From Candidatus Bipolaricaulota bacterium (GTDB taxonomy: Bacteria > Bipolaricaulota > Bipolaricaulia > UBA7950 > UBA9294), in assembly GCA_030612485.1 (NCBI GenBank), contig JAUWNS010000004.1:1-33699 (forward strand): 33,699 nt of DNA. The letters are read 5' to 3'. The translations under genes were made by a program, and so were the position numbers. Below the pieces are notes generated by a model, which worked only from the letters and a program-made list of their open reading frames with translations, was not told where the DNA came from and searched no databases. How positions within the stretch are numbered: position 1 is the stretch's first letter; each line of letters starts with the position of its first letter. Positions 8,077 to 16,251 of this stretch are shown here, piece after piece.

Positions 8077-8799
8077 ATGTGTCGGATGATCGCTGCTCCG
8101 TTCGGTATCGAGGGTGGAAGGCTCATCAAGTCGTTCGTGCGCATGGCCCGCGGGGAGAATGCACTGCACGAGCACAACCAGAGCTTAGGCAAGTTCCGCC
8201 ACGGCGATGGGTGGGGCGTTGTTTATGCAGAGGGGGAAACGTATCACTCCTACCGTAGCCTAAAACCCTGCTGGGACGATCTAACACTACAGCAGTTTAA
8301 GAATCGAATAATCACTCTCCTCCATGCACGACGCGCCTCGCGCGGAAATGTGACACTCGAAAACGTTCACCCGTTTCAGTACACGCACAGCGCGCAGACC
8401 TGGTACTTCTGTCACAACGGAACGATCAAAGACCACATGGAACGGTCTCCTGAAACGGAAGGGGATACCGACTCCGAACGGTATTTTCACCTATTGCTTA
8501 ACCACCTCGACGAAAGCCACCTGAGCGAAAGCATAGATAGTGTGCTTTCATCGCTTAAGAACTACACATCGCTGAATGCTTTTCTGCTGAACGAGAACCG
8601 TTTCTACGCGATCAACCGCTTCTCTAAATCCCCCCTCTACTACACCCTCCACCTCCACCAGGGAGAGGAAGGGGCCCTCCTCTCTTCAGAGCCGCTCCTC
8701 GATGTAGCCTTAGATTGGAATCCGCTCACAAACGGAACAGTAATGATCTTCGATCGTGATGCCAAAACGGTGCGTTCACTAGCTTCGCCGACCGGTTAA
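8077..8799 (+). CDS. Class II glutamine amidotransferase-like protein (YafJ type)
   Basis: This 240-aa protein belongs to the N-terminal nucleophile (Ntn) class II glutamine amidotransferases. Start at 8077 leaves Cys2 (MCRMIAAPFG) as the predicted nucleophile after Met removal; the frame continues upstream to 8017, but AAAAGGAG precedes 8077. Conserved elements follow: a HGDGWGVVY block near residue 45, LLHARRAS near 85, a HPFQ segment, and FCHNGTI near 110. These form the glutamine-binding pocket in this family. There is no attached synthetase domain, so the ammonia acceptor is unknown. Stand-alone YafJ-like proteins are common and poorly characterised. No operon partner is evident on either side. 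Confidence 0.85.
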   Translation: MCRMIAAPFGIEGGRLIKSFVRMARGENALHEHNQSLGKFRHGDGWGVVYAEGETYHSYRSLKPCWDDLTLQQFKNRIITLLHARRASRGNVTLENVHPFQYTHSAQTWYFCHNGTIKDHMERSPETEGDTDSERYFHLLLNHLDESHLSESIDSVLSSLKNYTSLNAFLLNENRFYAINRFSKSPLYYTLHLHQGEEGALLSSEPLLDVALDWNPLTNGTVMIFDRDAKTVRSLASPTG

Positions 8800-8847
8800 T
8801 CCTTCCCTCTCTCCACGATGATTGCTTTTTCGTGACACCACCCTGGC

Positions 8848-8877
8848 TTGCCTCGTTTGCAGGTTTATCAGTATACT
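8848..8877 (+). promoter_or_regulatory. Candidate promoter for the SNase/lamin-tail gene
   Basis: TTGCCT at 8848-8853 and TATACT at 8872-8877 are spaced by 18 bases. Transcription would begin near 8884, giving a short leader that just contains the GAAAGGAG ribosome site at 8887-8894. Confidence 0.45.
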
Positions 8878-8899
8878 TCGTGGACAGAAAGGAGATGGT

Positions 8900-9814
8900 A
8901 TGATCATGCCCAAGAAGGTTTTGCTCTCAATCCTTTTGTTTGTCGTCCTCGCCTATTCTCTCATCCTGAACGGAAGAACATCCGATCTGCTACCCGTTCA
9001 GGGAATAAGAGCCAAGGACGGCGATACGATCGTTGTCGCGTTTTCTGATGGAACGCGAGAACAGGTGCGCTACGCATCGATCAACGCCCCTGGTCTCGAT
9101 CAATGCTTTGGCGAGGAAGCAAGGGATTACAACGAGGCGCTCATCAAGGGGAAAGGCTTATGGATAGAGCTTCATCCGATCGATGATGGATATGAGCGAG
9201 CACAGGACAGGCTCCTGGCACATGTTTTTCTCTCTCCTGAAAGGACGCAGACGAGCAGCGTTTCTGCCCTCATGGTCGCCGCAGGGATGGCGCGGTTGGA
9301 TGTGTTTAATCCCAACAACACGGCGATCAGAAACGGGGATGACTTCTCCGTTCGCTACGCGGACTTCATCATCTCCGCCCAGATCGAGGCTGCGGCAGCC
9401 AGACGAGGATGGTGGGGAGAGTGCGATAACTACACGGAGTCCGATCTGATCATCGCGGCGATCAGGCAATGGAGCGATGATGAGATAGTCCATATCGTAA
9501 ATCGCGGATCTGAACCTGTTAATCTTGCCACTGAGTGGAAGCTCCAGGACGCATCAGGGAGCGAGAGGAATGTGCTTGATTTTGGCGACTATCTGATAGG
9601 GAAATGTCTCCTCCCTCCTGGAGGACTGCTCCGGATTCACTCCGGTTCCATTGCCACGGGCAGAGGAGGAGAGCATACAACCTGTGGAGAGTCAAAAGAG
9701 GACTTCTACTGGACCGGGCACAAAATCTGGAACAATGAAGGTGATAAGGCTTGGCTCTATGACGCCGCAGGAGGGTTGATCTACGATTACGTCTATCACC
9801 TCGACTGGGATTGA
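8900..9814 (+). CDS. Exported SNase-like domain plus lamin-tail domain protein
   Basis: This 304-aa protein starts at ATG 8900, five bases after GAAAGGAG; an ATG two codons later is also possible. Residues 6-24 form a signal peptide or membrane anchor. Residues about 33-195 are a staphylococcal-nuclease (thermonuclease) fold: AKDGDTIVV, VRYAS, FGEEARDY and DRLLAHVF are typical. The segment usually reading IDTPE is here INAPG (61-65), so the calcium-binding Asp and the catalytic Glu seem absent, while an Arg is kept in DRLL (104). Residues about 205-304 form a lamin-tail domain ending in a YDYVYHLDWD strand. This domain pair is known in secreted bacterial nucleases. Here the SNase part may be inactive or binding-only. 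A partial copy of the lamin-tail end lies at 7142-7324. Confidence 0.85.
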   Translation: MIMPKKVLLSILLFVVLAYSLILNGRTSDLLPVQGIRAKDGDTIVVAFSDGTREQVRYASINAPGLDQCFGEEARDYNEALIKGKGLWIELHPIDDGYERAQDRLLAHVFLSPERTQTSSVSALMVAAGMARLDVFNPNNTAIRNGDDFSVRYADFIISAQIEAAAARRGWWGECDNYTESDLIIAAIRQWSDDEIVHIVNRGSEPVNLATEWKLQDASGSERNVLDFGDYLIGKCLLPPGGLLRIHSGSIATGRGGEHTTCGESKEDFYWTGHKIWNNEGDKAWLYDAAGGLIYDYVYHLDWD

Positions 9815-9932
9815 GCTCAGGTTGGCCACTGTTCCGTGTGAACACTTAACCATGGCTGCACGCCCAAGGTAAGAGATTGCTATCAGCTATCGCTCTTCCC
9901 TTATTGTCATTCGCAATCCAAAATTGCCTTTC

Positions 9933-9960
9933 CTCATTACTCATCACTCATCACTCATCA
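9933..9960. repeat. Tandem heptamer repeat CTCATCA
   Basis: Three perfect CTCATCA units occupy 9940-9960, preceded by one imperfect CTCATTA unit at 9933-9939. The repeat straddles the stop codon of the minus-strand membrane protein gene, so unit gain or loss would alter its last residues (MSDE). Confidence 0.7.
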
Positions 9961-10603
9961 CTGCTTCCTTCTCATGGGGAACGTACAGGTCGGTCAAGAG
10001 CGTGTTGACCCACGCAAAGGTGAGGACCGAGACCGCACGTGCAATCCAATCCCCTATGCTCCCAAGAGGAAGGGCAATGGTCGCACCAACGACGAGAAAC
10101 GTCGGCGCGTAGAGGATCGCCAAGAATCTCAACAGAACGACAAGATCATGCCAGTCCTGCGTCATCGCAAAGCTCGTCCGCATCCCCGCAGTACCGCTCG
10201 CCCCATCGATCACGATCGCCTGCTTGTAGAAGATCCATCGCAGTCCTATATAGGCACCGGGCATGAAGAGAAGAAGGAATCCGATAAAGACACCCAGATT
10301 GACCATAATCTCCCCAGCAACGAGCTGCCCGTAACACGGGAGAATGCGTGTGAGCGCCTGACTCAATGTGAGCCGCTCGCCCATCCTCTCTCCGTGGACG
10401 AGGAGGATGAACAGACCGTTGAAAACCGGAGAGAGGAGGATAAAGATTCCCATCGATAGGATCCACTTTGGATTCTCGATCTCGTACAGGGTCGCTTGGG
10501 AGTCCATGGCGTAGAGGATCACCACAAAGAAGAGGGAGAGCAAGAGAAGGAGCGGGCGCTGAAACGGGAGAGATAGGGCGCGACTAATCGGATAGGAGCG
10601 CAT
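9944..10603 (-). CDS. Multi-pass integral membrane protein, function unknown
   Basis: This 219-aa protein has about five to six hydrophobic helices (near residues 17-33, 47-69, 90-120, 153-175 and 180-205). A polar loop between the first two helices carries the IENPKWILS segment. The overall pattern (long paired helices with small residues such as GAYIGLRW and a C-terminal amphipathic end) recalls the families of small uncharacterised bacterial membrane proteins that resemble the membrane part of glycerophosphodiesterases, but I cannot assign one. The start overlaps the 3' end of rbfA by 20 bases, so it is probably the last gene of the UDG-infB-rbfA transcription unit. The stop lies within the CTCATCA tandem repeat. 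Confidence 0.7.
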   Translation of the reverse strand: MRSYPISRALSLPFQRPLLLLLSLFFVVILYAMDSQATLYEIENPKWILSMGIFILLSPVFNGLFILLVHGERMGERLTLSQALTRILPCYGQLVAGEIMVNLGVFIGFLLLFMPGAYIGLRWIFYKQAIVIDGASGTAGMRTSFAMTQDWHDLVVLLRFLAILYAPTFLVVGATIALPLGSIGDWIARAVSVLTFAWVNTLLTDLYVPHEKEAVMSDE

Positions 10604-10946
10604 CGTCCTCGTCTTTCAGTAGTCGGTTGATCCGCATCGCCCATTCTATCGTATCATCGAGGATGAATTCCAATTGAGGAGTGTAGCGGAGTGGAAGGCG
10701 TTTTGCGAGTTCGGTCCGGAAAAATCCACGGTCGTGCCGGAACGCGGCGAGAACCGCATCGCGGTCGATGGCACTATCGATGGCCACGTACACCTTGGCA
10801 TAGTGAGCATCGGCGGAGAGCTTGACATCCATAACCGTGGGAAAGACATCACGGATCACCGGGTCGCGTGCTTCAAATTCGACAATTGAGGAGAGTTCAC
10901 GCTTGATCTCTTCGCGCAACCGGGCTTGCATCCGTCCATCAGCCAT
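10584..10946 (-). CDS. rbfA: Ribosome-binding factor A
   Basis: This 120-aa protein is a 30S subunit maturation factor that binds near helix 1 of 16S rRNA. The sequence matches the RbfA family throughout: the N-terminal helix RMQARLREEIKRELSSIVE, a central DPVIRDVFPTVMDVKLSADAHYAKVYVAID block, and the C-terminal RLPLRYTPQLEFILDDTIEWAMRINRLL. The open frame continues upstream to 10997, but the ATG at 10946 has a GAGG about nine bases upstream and gives the usual family length. It follows infB by about 108 bases, the conserved infB-rbfA order. The DUF503 gene often found between them is absent. Confidence 0.93.
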   Translation of the reverse strand: MADGRMQARLREEIKRELSSIVEFEARDPVIRDVFPTVMDVKLSADAHYAKVYVAIDSAIDRDAVLAAFRHDRGFFRTELAKRLPLRYTPQLEFILDDTIEWAMRINRLLKDEDDALLSD

Positions 10947-11054
10947 CAAAAGAACCTCGTTGGAATCGATGGGGGCACGAGCAAGACACCTCTCCAAGAT
11001 TGTGAGAGAAGGAGGACAAGGTGATATGCATCACAAAGGAGCGGCATCGTGCCC

Positions 11055-12821
11055 TCAGCGCTCGACCTCTTCCAGGATGAAGACAATGAACCGGTCACCG
11101 ACTTCGATATCATTGAAATCCTTGAGGCGAATGCCGCACTCCCGTCCGGTCTGGACCTCCCGCACATCATCCTCAAATCGCCGCAAGGACGCGATCTCCC
11201 CATCGAAGACCGCCTCCCCCTGCCGGAGAACGTGAACCTTTCCCTTGCGGGTTACCTTTCCATCCGCAACATAACATCCCGCAACGATCCCGCCCGGGGT
11301 CTTGAACAATTGCCGGACCTCGACCTCACCGAGCTTCACCTCTTCGTACTCCGGAGCGAGACGCTGCTTGAGGGCACGTTCGATCTCATCGAGCAGTTCG
11401 TAGATTATGTCGTAGACAAGGAGAGGAACCCCTTCGCGATCGGCAAGCTTTGCCGCCTTGGCGTCCGCCTTGACCCCGAAACCAACGACTAGGCAGTCCG
11501 TGGGGAGACTCGCCGCGAGGAGGACATCTCCCTCAGATACAGTCCCGACCCCGGAGTGCAGAAACTCCACCTGCACATCCCCCACGTCGAGCGATTCGAT
11601 CTCTCGGCGCGCCGCTTCCAGCGCCCCTGTCGACGAGGCCTTCAGGATCAGCTGTAGCTTCTCCTCCTCCATAGCTTCGCGGAACAGGTCCTCCACACTC
11701 ATCTTCGCCCGTGAGCGCCGTGGTGTTGCCGCTGCCGCCTTTCGCTGTGCTGCGCAGACCTTAGCCTGGTTCTGGTTCTTCTTGACCTCGATCGGTGTTC
11801 CGACCGGTGGAACCCCCTGCAAGCCAAGGACCTCCGCTACCTGCCCCGGAGAAACCTCGCGGATTCTCTTTCCGGTCTCATCTATCAACGCCTTCACCCG
11901 ACCATAAGTCGTCCCGGCGACAATACAATCCTTCTCATGCAGGGTGCCATTCTTGACGACCACGGTCCCTACCGGACCACGTCCCGAGGAGAGGTGGCTC
12001 TCGATGATGATCGCCTCCAGCTCCCCCTTTGGGTCGCCACAGATGTCTTCCATCTCGGCGACGAGGAGGATCATCTCCAACAGGTCCTCGATGTTCTCCC
12101 CTTTGAGCGCCGAAATAGGGACGGTGATCGTCTCCCCTCCCCACGCTTCCGGGGTCAGCCCATGCTTCGTCAGGTCGTTCATGACCTTGTCGACGTTCGC
12201 GTTCGGTTTATCGATCTTATTGACCGCTACAATCATCGGGATCTTCGCGGCGTGGATGTGATCGATCGCTTCCTGTGTCTGCGCCATCACTCCATCGTCC
12301 GCCGCCACGACCAGGATCGCGATATCGGTCGCCTTCGCCCCGCGAGCCCGCATCCCAGTGAATGCCTTGTGGCCCGGGGTATCGATGAACGTAATCATCT
12401 TCCCGTGCAGATCGACCTGGTAGGCAGCGATCCCTTGGGTGATCCCCCCTGCCTCCTTCGCTGCTAGGTGAGAATCTCTGATCGCGTCAAGGAGGGTTGT
12501 CTTTCCGTGATCGATATGCCCAAGGACGGATACGATCGGAGGACGGGGATCGCCCTTTCGAACCGGCTTTTCCTCAACCTCTACGCCCGGCTCTTCTTCC
12601 TCCACCACCGATACCGGTGGTGCACTCTCCTCCTGATAGAGGTTGACGATGAGCGTATGTTCCTCATCGTCGACCGTGTTCGCCGCCTTGAGCCCTGGCA
12701 TCCCCATCTCCGCGAGCTTAGCGATCAGCTCCTTGCTGGAGACACCCAGCTCCTTCGCAATCTCATAGACTCTCTTTCTCGTCAACAGCAACCCTTCTTT
12801 AGTAGTTATTAATAGTGACAC
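11055..12821 (-). CDS. infB: Translation initiation factor IF-2
   Basis: This 588-aa GTPase delivers initiator fMet-tRNA to the 30S subunit. An IF2-N winged-helix domain ([12 protein letters not shown]) starts near residue 15. The G domain has G1 GHIDHGKTT at 101-109, then DTPGHKAF (G3) and NKID (G4). The beta-barrel and C-terminal domains follow. It is short compared with E. coli IF-2 (890 aa) because the long N-terminal extension is missing; only one IF2-N module and a short acidic linker (about residues 64-90) precede the G domain. The start is uncertain: GTG at 12821 has GAGG upstream, but a TTG 12 codons later (giving MTRKRVYE) sits 7 bases after AGAAGG and is equally credible. It lies downstream of the TPR gene in the same direction. 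Confidence 0.95.
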   Translation of the reverse strand: MSLLITTKEGLLLTRKRVYEIAKELGVSSKELIAKLAEMGMPGLKAANTVDDEEHTLIVNLYQEESAPPVSVVEEEEPGVEVEEKPVRKGDPRPPIVSVLGHIDHGKTTLLDAIRDSHLAAKEAGGITQGIAAYQVDLHGKMITFIDTPGHKAFTGMRARGAKATDIAILVVAADDGVMAQTQEAIDHIHAAKIPMIVAVNKIDKPNANVDKVMNDLTKHGLTPEAWGGETITVPISALKGENIEDLLEMILLVAEMEDICGDPKGELEAIIIESHLSSGRGPVGTVVVKNGTLHEKDCIVAGTTYGRVKALIDETGKRIREVSPGQVAEVLGLQGVPPVGTPIEVKKNQNQAKVCAAQRKAAAATPRRSRAKMSVEDLFREAMEEEKLQLILKASSTGALEAARREIESLDVGDVQVEFLHSGVGTVSEGDVLLAASLPTDCLVVGFGVKADAKAAKLADREGVPLLVYDIIYELLDEIERALKQRLAPEYEEVKLGEVEVRQLFKTPGGIVAGCYVADGKVTRKGKVHVLRQGEAVFDGEIASLRRFEDDVREVQTGRECGIRLKDFNDIEVGDRFIVFILEEVER

Positions 12822-12887
12822 AGACTATACCTCATCGACGATGTAGCGTCAAACAGAAGACGGGTCCTAAAGAGAAATCAGGGTCGG

Positions 12888-13364
12888 CTAGCGAGTGCAG
12901 AGAACTATCACAAGCACGATGATTCCCCCCGCAGCGAAGATCCCCAAGAGGATCTTGATGCTCAGACGCCGCAAGTGAACCTTCTGCTCGGGGGCAAGGT
13001 TACCCTTACGAGGGTGTCGGAGTTCCATGCGTTGCGACTTCTTGTAGGTCTTTACATAGAGTGAGATCTTCTTCTGCCGCTTGTAGACGATAGATAGGTT
13101 GTGCATCGCGTTGGAGTGATGCGGCTCCATTTCTAGGGCCCGCTTGTACGCATATTCGGCCCGATTGAAATCATCTCCGTCGATGTAGATATTTCCCAAC
13201 CGGTAATAAATCGTTGCCTTATCGATCCCGTAGCGCAACGCCTCTACAAGGAGGCTAATCCCCTCCTTGTACTCCTTCTTCTTACGGAGGGTCTCGGCCC
13301 GTCCCAGAGCATCCTGGACGAACGCCTCCTGCTCCTCACGCGTCTCTAATGCTTCCATGTTCAT
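12888..13364 (-). CDS. TPR-repeat protein with C-terminal membrane anchor
   Basis: This 158-aa protein has about three tetratricopeptide repeats in residues 10-115, with typical pairs such as YYRLGNIYIDGDDFNRAEYAYKRAL-type helices and the following MEPHHSNAMHNLSIVY segment. A basic linker (HPRKGN, HLRRLSIK) is followed by a single hydrophobic helix at about residues 137-155 (ILLGIFAAGGIIVLVIVL). A tail-anchored topology with cytoplasmic TPRs is likely. TPRs are scaffolds, so the partner is unknown. Its start lies 29 bases inside the 3' end of the UDG gene, which implies co-transcription and perhaps coupled translation. It is followed by infB after a 66-base gap. Confidence 0.8.
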   Translation of the reverse strand: MNMEALETREEQEAFVQDALGRAETLRKKKEYKEGISLLVEALRYGIDKATIYYRLGNIYIDGDDFNRAEYAYKRALEMEPHHSNAMHNLSIVYKRQKKISLYVKTYKKSQRMELRHPRKGNLAPEQKVHLRRLSIKILLGIFAAGGIIVLVIVLCTR

Positions 13365-13950
13365 CGATCCACGCTCTCACTTTCTGGATATCAAGCCAGG
13401 TCAAGTACTTCGGGCTCCCCTTGGCCCGCGATTGGTTGCGCAGCAGGTAACTCGGGTGAAACATGGGGAAGATCTGTATCTCCCCACGCCAGGGGAGGAG
13501 AGATCCATGCACCCGAGTGATCCCCCCCGCATCGGGGAGGAACCACTGCGTTGGCGTGTTCCCTAGGGTAACGATCAGCTTGGGATTGATCATGGCAATC
13601 TGGGCTTCCAAATAAGGGAAACACGTCTCCATCTCCTTCTTTGTCGGAACCCGATTCCCAGGAGGGCGACACTTGACCACGTTGGTGATGTAGATCTCCG
13701 CACGCGTGATCTCGACTGCAGCGAAGACCTCATCAAGCTTTTGCCCAGCCGGGCCGACGAAGGGCTTCCCCTGGTTATCCTCCACCTCTCCTGGTCCCTC
13801 TCCCACGAACATCACCAGCGCGTGCGGATCACCCTCGCCAAAGACAACGTTATGCCGAGTCGCGCTCAACGGGCACTTGGTACACGTGACCACCCGCGGT
13901 TCCAGGCTCTCCAGGGTCAAGGTGTGCGGAGCTTCCAGGGTCTGATCCAT
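13336..13950 (-). CDS. Family 4 uracil-DNA glycosylase (Fe-S type)
   Basis: This 204-aa enzyme removes uracil from DNA as the first step of base-excision repair of deaminated cytosine. Four cysteines for the [4Fe-4S] cluster of family 4 enzymes are present: Cys23 and Cys26 (CTKC), Cys94 (KCRPPGNR) and Cys110 (ETCFPYL). The catalytic-pocket motif GEGPGE is at residues 50-55 and the HPSYLLR motif at 165-171. Length is normal for the family, which is common in thermophiles and many anaerobes. The ATG at 13950 follows AAGGAGGG. It lies about 50 bases after the tRNA-Gly gene on the same strand with no obvious separate promoter, so tRNA read-through transcription is possible. Confidence 0.93.
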   Translation of the reverse strand: MDQTLEAPHTLTLESLEPRVVTCTKCPLSATRHNVVFGEGDPHALVMFVGEGPGEVEDNQGKPFVGPAGQKLDEVFAAVEITRAEIYITNVVKCRPPGNRVPTKKEMETCFPYLEAQIAMINPKLIVTLGNTPTQWFLPDAGGITRVHGSLLPWRGEIQIFPMFHPSYLLRNQSRAKGSPKYLTWLDIQKVRAWIDEHGSIRDA

Positions 13951-14001
13951 CGCCCTCCTTGTCTAAGCGCCATCAAAGAGGAGTTTTGAAACGGTTATCA
14001 A

Positions 14002-14073
14002 AGCGGGCAACGGGATTCGAACCCGCGACCCTCAGCTTGGGAAGCTGATGCTCTACCACTGAGCTATGCCCGC
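14002..14073 (-). tRNA. tRNA-Gly (anticodon CCC)
   Basis: A complete 72-base cloverleaf can be drawn on the minus strand. It has a 7-bp acceptor stem GCGGGCA/TGCCCGC with discriminator T, a D arm GCTC..GAGC, a 5-bp anticodon stem TCAGC/GCTGA with loop TTCCCAA (anticodon CCC, reading GGG), a 5-base variable loop, and a T arm GCGGG-TTCGAAT-CCCGT. No CCA is encoded. All stems pair without mismatch apart from the last T-stem pair, which is G-T. It sits between pgk and the UDG gene. Confidence 0.95.
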
Positions 14074-14083
14074 AATCCGTTCC

Positions 14084-14112
14084 ATTTTAGCATGAAACAA
14101 AAGTGAGAACAA
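14084..14112 (-). promoter_or_regulatory. Candidate promoter for tRNA-Gly
   Basis: On the minus strand TTGTTC (14107-14112) and TAAAAT (14084-14089) are spaced by 17 bases, and the mature tRNA starts 10 bases after the -10 box, a normal 5' leader length. It could also drive the downstream UDG-TPR-infB genes. Confidence 0.45.
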
Positions 14113-14114
14113 CC

Positions 14115-15308
14115 TCAAGCCAAGAGCACTTGAAGCGCAGGGAGCGACTTCCCGCGCAAGAGGGCGAGGCAGGCCCCGCCGCCGGTGGATATGTAGGAGA
14201 TCCCTTCAGCATACCCGGATTTCGTCACCGCTTCGCCGGTCTCTCCTCCTCCCACCACGGTAAACGCGTCCGCGCCGGCGAGGGCAGCGGCGATCTCTTC
14301 TGTCCCGTGAGAGAACGGCTCTATCTCGAACGCCCCCATCGGGCCGGCCCAGACGATCGTCTTCGCCACGGAGATCTGATCTCGAAACTCGCCGATCGTC
14401 TCCGGACCGATATCGAGCCCCATCCATCCGGAAGGAATATCCGTCGTCGGGCAAACCTTTGTCTGCGCCTCAGCACTCAACTCCGGGGCGACCACCACAT
14501 CACGCGGGAGATGGATTGTAACCCCCTTCTCAGCGGCAGCCTCGATCAATTTTGTGATCTCACCTAAAAGCGATTCATCGACCAAGGAATCTCCCACCTG
14601 TATCCCCTGGGCACGGAGGAAGGTGAACGCTACCCCACCACCGATCAGGATCGCATTGACCTGATCGAGAAAATCACGCAACGCCCCGAGCTTGCTCCGG
14701 GCCTTCTTCCCCCCAATGATTGCCAAGTAGGGACGCGCCGGATTGTCGATGAGGTGCAACAGGGCCTCGATCTCACGCTGGACAAGCAGCCCAGCGTAGG
14801 ATGGGAGGTAATCGCAGATTCCCAACGTGGAGGCATGCGCACGGTGGAGGGCAGCGAAAGCATCGTTGATGTAGAGATCCCCAAGCTCCGCCAACCGGCG
14901 GGCAAATGGAGCCTCGTTCGCCACCTCCTCCGTGTGGAAGCGTACGTTCTCAAGGAGGAAGACAGACCCTTCCTCACCCTGTTCGATTGCCTCCTTGACT
15001 TCCTCTCCCACACAGTCATCGAGCTTGTGCACCGGGTGGCCGAGGAGAGTCTGTAGGTGTGCGGCCACAGGATCGAGGCGGAGGGCGGGGGTTACCTTCC
15101 CCTCCGGGCGGCCGAGGTGCGTCAAGAGGACCGGTTTTGCTGCGTGCTCCAAGAGATAGTTCAGGGTAGGCAGAGAAGCCTTGATCCGCGCATCGTCCGC
15201 CACCTCGCCGTCTGCCAGAGGAACGTTGTAATCCACTCGCACCAACACTGTCTTTCCATCGACCGGTGCATCTTGCACCCGCCGCAGCCGATCAATCAGA
15301 TCCACCAT
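14115..15308 (-). CDS. pgk: Phosphoglycerate kinase
   Basis: This 397-aa glycolytic/gluconeogenic enzyme interconverts 1,3-bisphosphoglycerate + ADP and 3-phosphoglycerate + ATP in the cytoplasm. Family signatures include VLVRVDYNVPL near the N terminus, THLGRPEGK, INDAFAALHRAHAS, and the nucleotide-site segments. Two normally invariant sites differ: the usual WNGPMG is WAGPMG (Ala321), and the usual GGGD(S/T) reads GGGET (Glu356), where the Asp normally helps bind Mg-nucleotide. The GGAKVSDK block is also altered to GGKKARSK. Otherwise the protein is full length. The ATG at 15308 follows GGAGGG by six bases; a longer frame to 15344 lacks support. Its promoter shares a palindromic -10 with the divergent LolA-like gene. 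Confidence 0.93.
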   Translation of the reverse strand: MVDLIDRLRRVQDAPVDGKTVLVRVDYNVPLADGEVADDARIKASLPTLNYLLEHAAKPVLLTHLGRPEGKVTPALRLDPVAAHLQTLLGHPVHKLDDCVGEEVKEAIEQGEEGSVFLLENVRFHTEEVANEAPFARRLAELGDLYINDAFAALHRAHASTLGICDYLPSYAGLLVQREIEALLHLIDNPARPYLAIIGGKKARSKLGALRDFLDQVNAILIGGGVAFTFLRAQGIQVGDSLVDESLLGEITKLIEAAAEKGVTIHLPRDVVVAPELSAEAQTKVCPTTDIPSGWMGLDIGPETIGEFRDQISVAKTIVWAGPMGAFEIEPFSHGTEEIAAALAGADAFTVVGGGETGEAVTKSGYAEGISYISTGGGACLALLRGKSLPALQVLLA

Positions 15309-15336
15309 CGTCGCCCTCCTTCCTTGACACCACCAA

Positions 15337-15365
15337 TTGAACACGGTTACCGAAGCGATTATAAT
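15337..15365 (+). promoter_or_regulatory. Promoter for the LolA-like gene (leaderless)
   Basis: TTGAAC at 15337-15342 and a perfect TATAAT at 15360-15365 are separated by 17 bases. The ATG at 15374 lies only 8 bases after the -10 box, where transcription is expected to begin, and no Shine-Dalgarno sequence is present. The mRNA is therefore predicted to be leaderless. The -10 lies inside the perfect palindrome CGATTATAATCG (15356-15367). Confidence 0.55.
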
Positions 15366-15385
15366 CGTTTACAATGAACAGTCAA
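15358..15385 (-). promoter_or_regulatory. Divergent promoter for pgk sharing the same -10 palindrome
   Basis: On the minus strand TTGACT (15380-15385) and TATAAT (15358-15363) are spaced by 16 bases. The -10 overlaps the plus-strand -10 by four bases within the palindrome CGATTATAATCG, and the -35 lies in the first codons of the LolA-like gene. Predicted pgk transcripts start near 15351 with a leader of about 43 bases containing GGAGGG. Confidence 0.5.
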
Positions 15386-16243
15386 AACCTGATCCTCCTT
15401 GGGATCGGCCTCTTTATCAGCCTAGTCATCACCGTCGTTGCCGTGGAACAGTATTATCTAGGGCAGAACAATCCAATGGAGCCAGGCGGCCTGATATGGC
15501 GAGTGAAGACCTCATTCGAGCGTATCAAGGACCTGGAGACCGTGATCGAGGTCAGAGAGAGCGGGGAAGATGATAGAACGATCAGCATGCGCGTATGGTA
15601 CATAAACGGGCCGGAGCCGACCCTGCGCGTTCGTTACCTCTCACCCAACGACGTCAAGGATGAGGTGTACACTGTCGATCGGGACCTTCTCTCCCACTAC
15701 CTTCCACAGGAGAACGTCACGGTGATCAAGCGCTGGGTAGGATTCCCTCTCTCCATATTGGGAGTGGCAAGCTTCGACATCAAACAGCTGGAGGATGATT
15801 GGAAGAAAGGAAAGGTGACTCTCCAGGTCACACAGAACATCCCCCACTTCGATATGACACTCTTCCCCTGCGGGATTGGTCTCAAAGAGGGATTTGCCGC
15901 TCAACAACCACAGGAGGACCTCTCTCTATTCTGCCCTAGAATCACCGGCAGAATAGAGGGATCTGAACACGATCTTGAAGTGGGTTTCTCCGGAATCACA
16001 GATGATCCCTTGGAGACCACGATTCCGGGGGGGTACATCCTCAAGGTATACGACGCAAAGACCGGTCTTCTCACGCGCATGCTTTGGATCGATCGTGAGA
16101 CCTATCTCATCAAGCAGATCGTCATCCTCATCGACGGAAAACGAACCACGAGCATCCACGCGCCCCATATTCTTATCGATCAAGGACTAACCCCGGAAGA
16201 ACTCCTCGTCCTTCCGCGTACGGCCGAAATCATCCGTAACTGA
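15374..16243 (+). CDS. Membrane-anchored LolA-like lipoprotein-sorting family protein
   Basis: This 289-aa protein starts with an uncleaved-looking hydrophobic helix (residues 5-24, LILLGIGLFISLVITVVAV). The rest resembles the LolA/RseB-like fold: an early helix (SFERIKDLETVIEVRE) followed by many beta strands, the LRVRYLSP and YLPQENVTVIKRW segments, and a C-terminal YILKVYDAKTGLLTRMLWIDRETYLIKQIVI hairpin that is typical of outer-membrane lipoprotein-sorting proteins. It probably sits on the outer face of the membrane and may bind lipid or acyl chains; no substrate can be read. There is no ribosome-binding site, and the ATG lies at the predicted transcription start. It is divergent from pgk and convergent with the DUF151 gene, nine bases apart. 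Confidence 0.65.
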   Translation: MNSQNLILLGIGLFISLVITVVAVEQYYLGQNNPMEPGGLIWRVKTSFERIKDLETVIEVRESGEDDRTISMRVWYINGPEPTLRVRYLSPNDVKDEVYTVDRDLLSHYLPQENVTVIKRWVGFPLSILGVASFDIKQLEDDWKKGKVTLQVTQNIPHFDMTLFPCGIGLKEGFAAQQPQEDLSLFCPRITGRIEGSEHDLEVGFSGITDDPLETTIPGGYILKVYDAKTGLLTRMLWIDRETYLIKQIVILIDGKRTTSIHAPHILIDQGLTPEELLVLPRTAEIIRN

Positions 16244-16251
16244 TCTAGGAA

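Noticed and set aside
8833..8842. TGACACCACC shared with 15325-15334, both upstream of promoters
   Set aside because: A 10-base match is expected by chance many times in a window this long, and the distance to the -35 differs.
15324..15329. Perfect TTGACA as the -35 box of the LolA-like gene
   Set aside because: It lies 30 bases from TATAAT, too far. TTGAAC at 15337 has the correct 17-base spacing.
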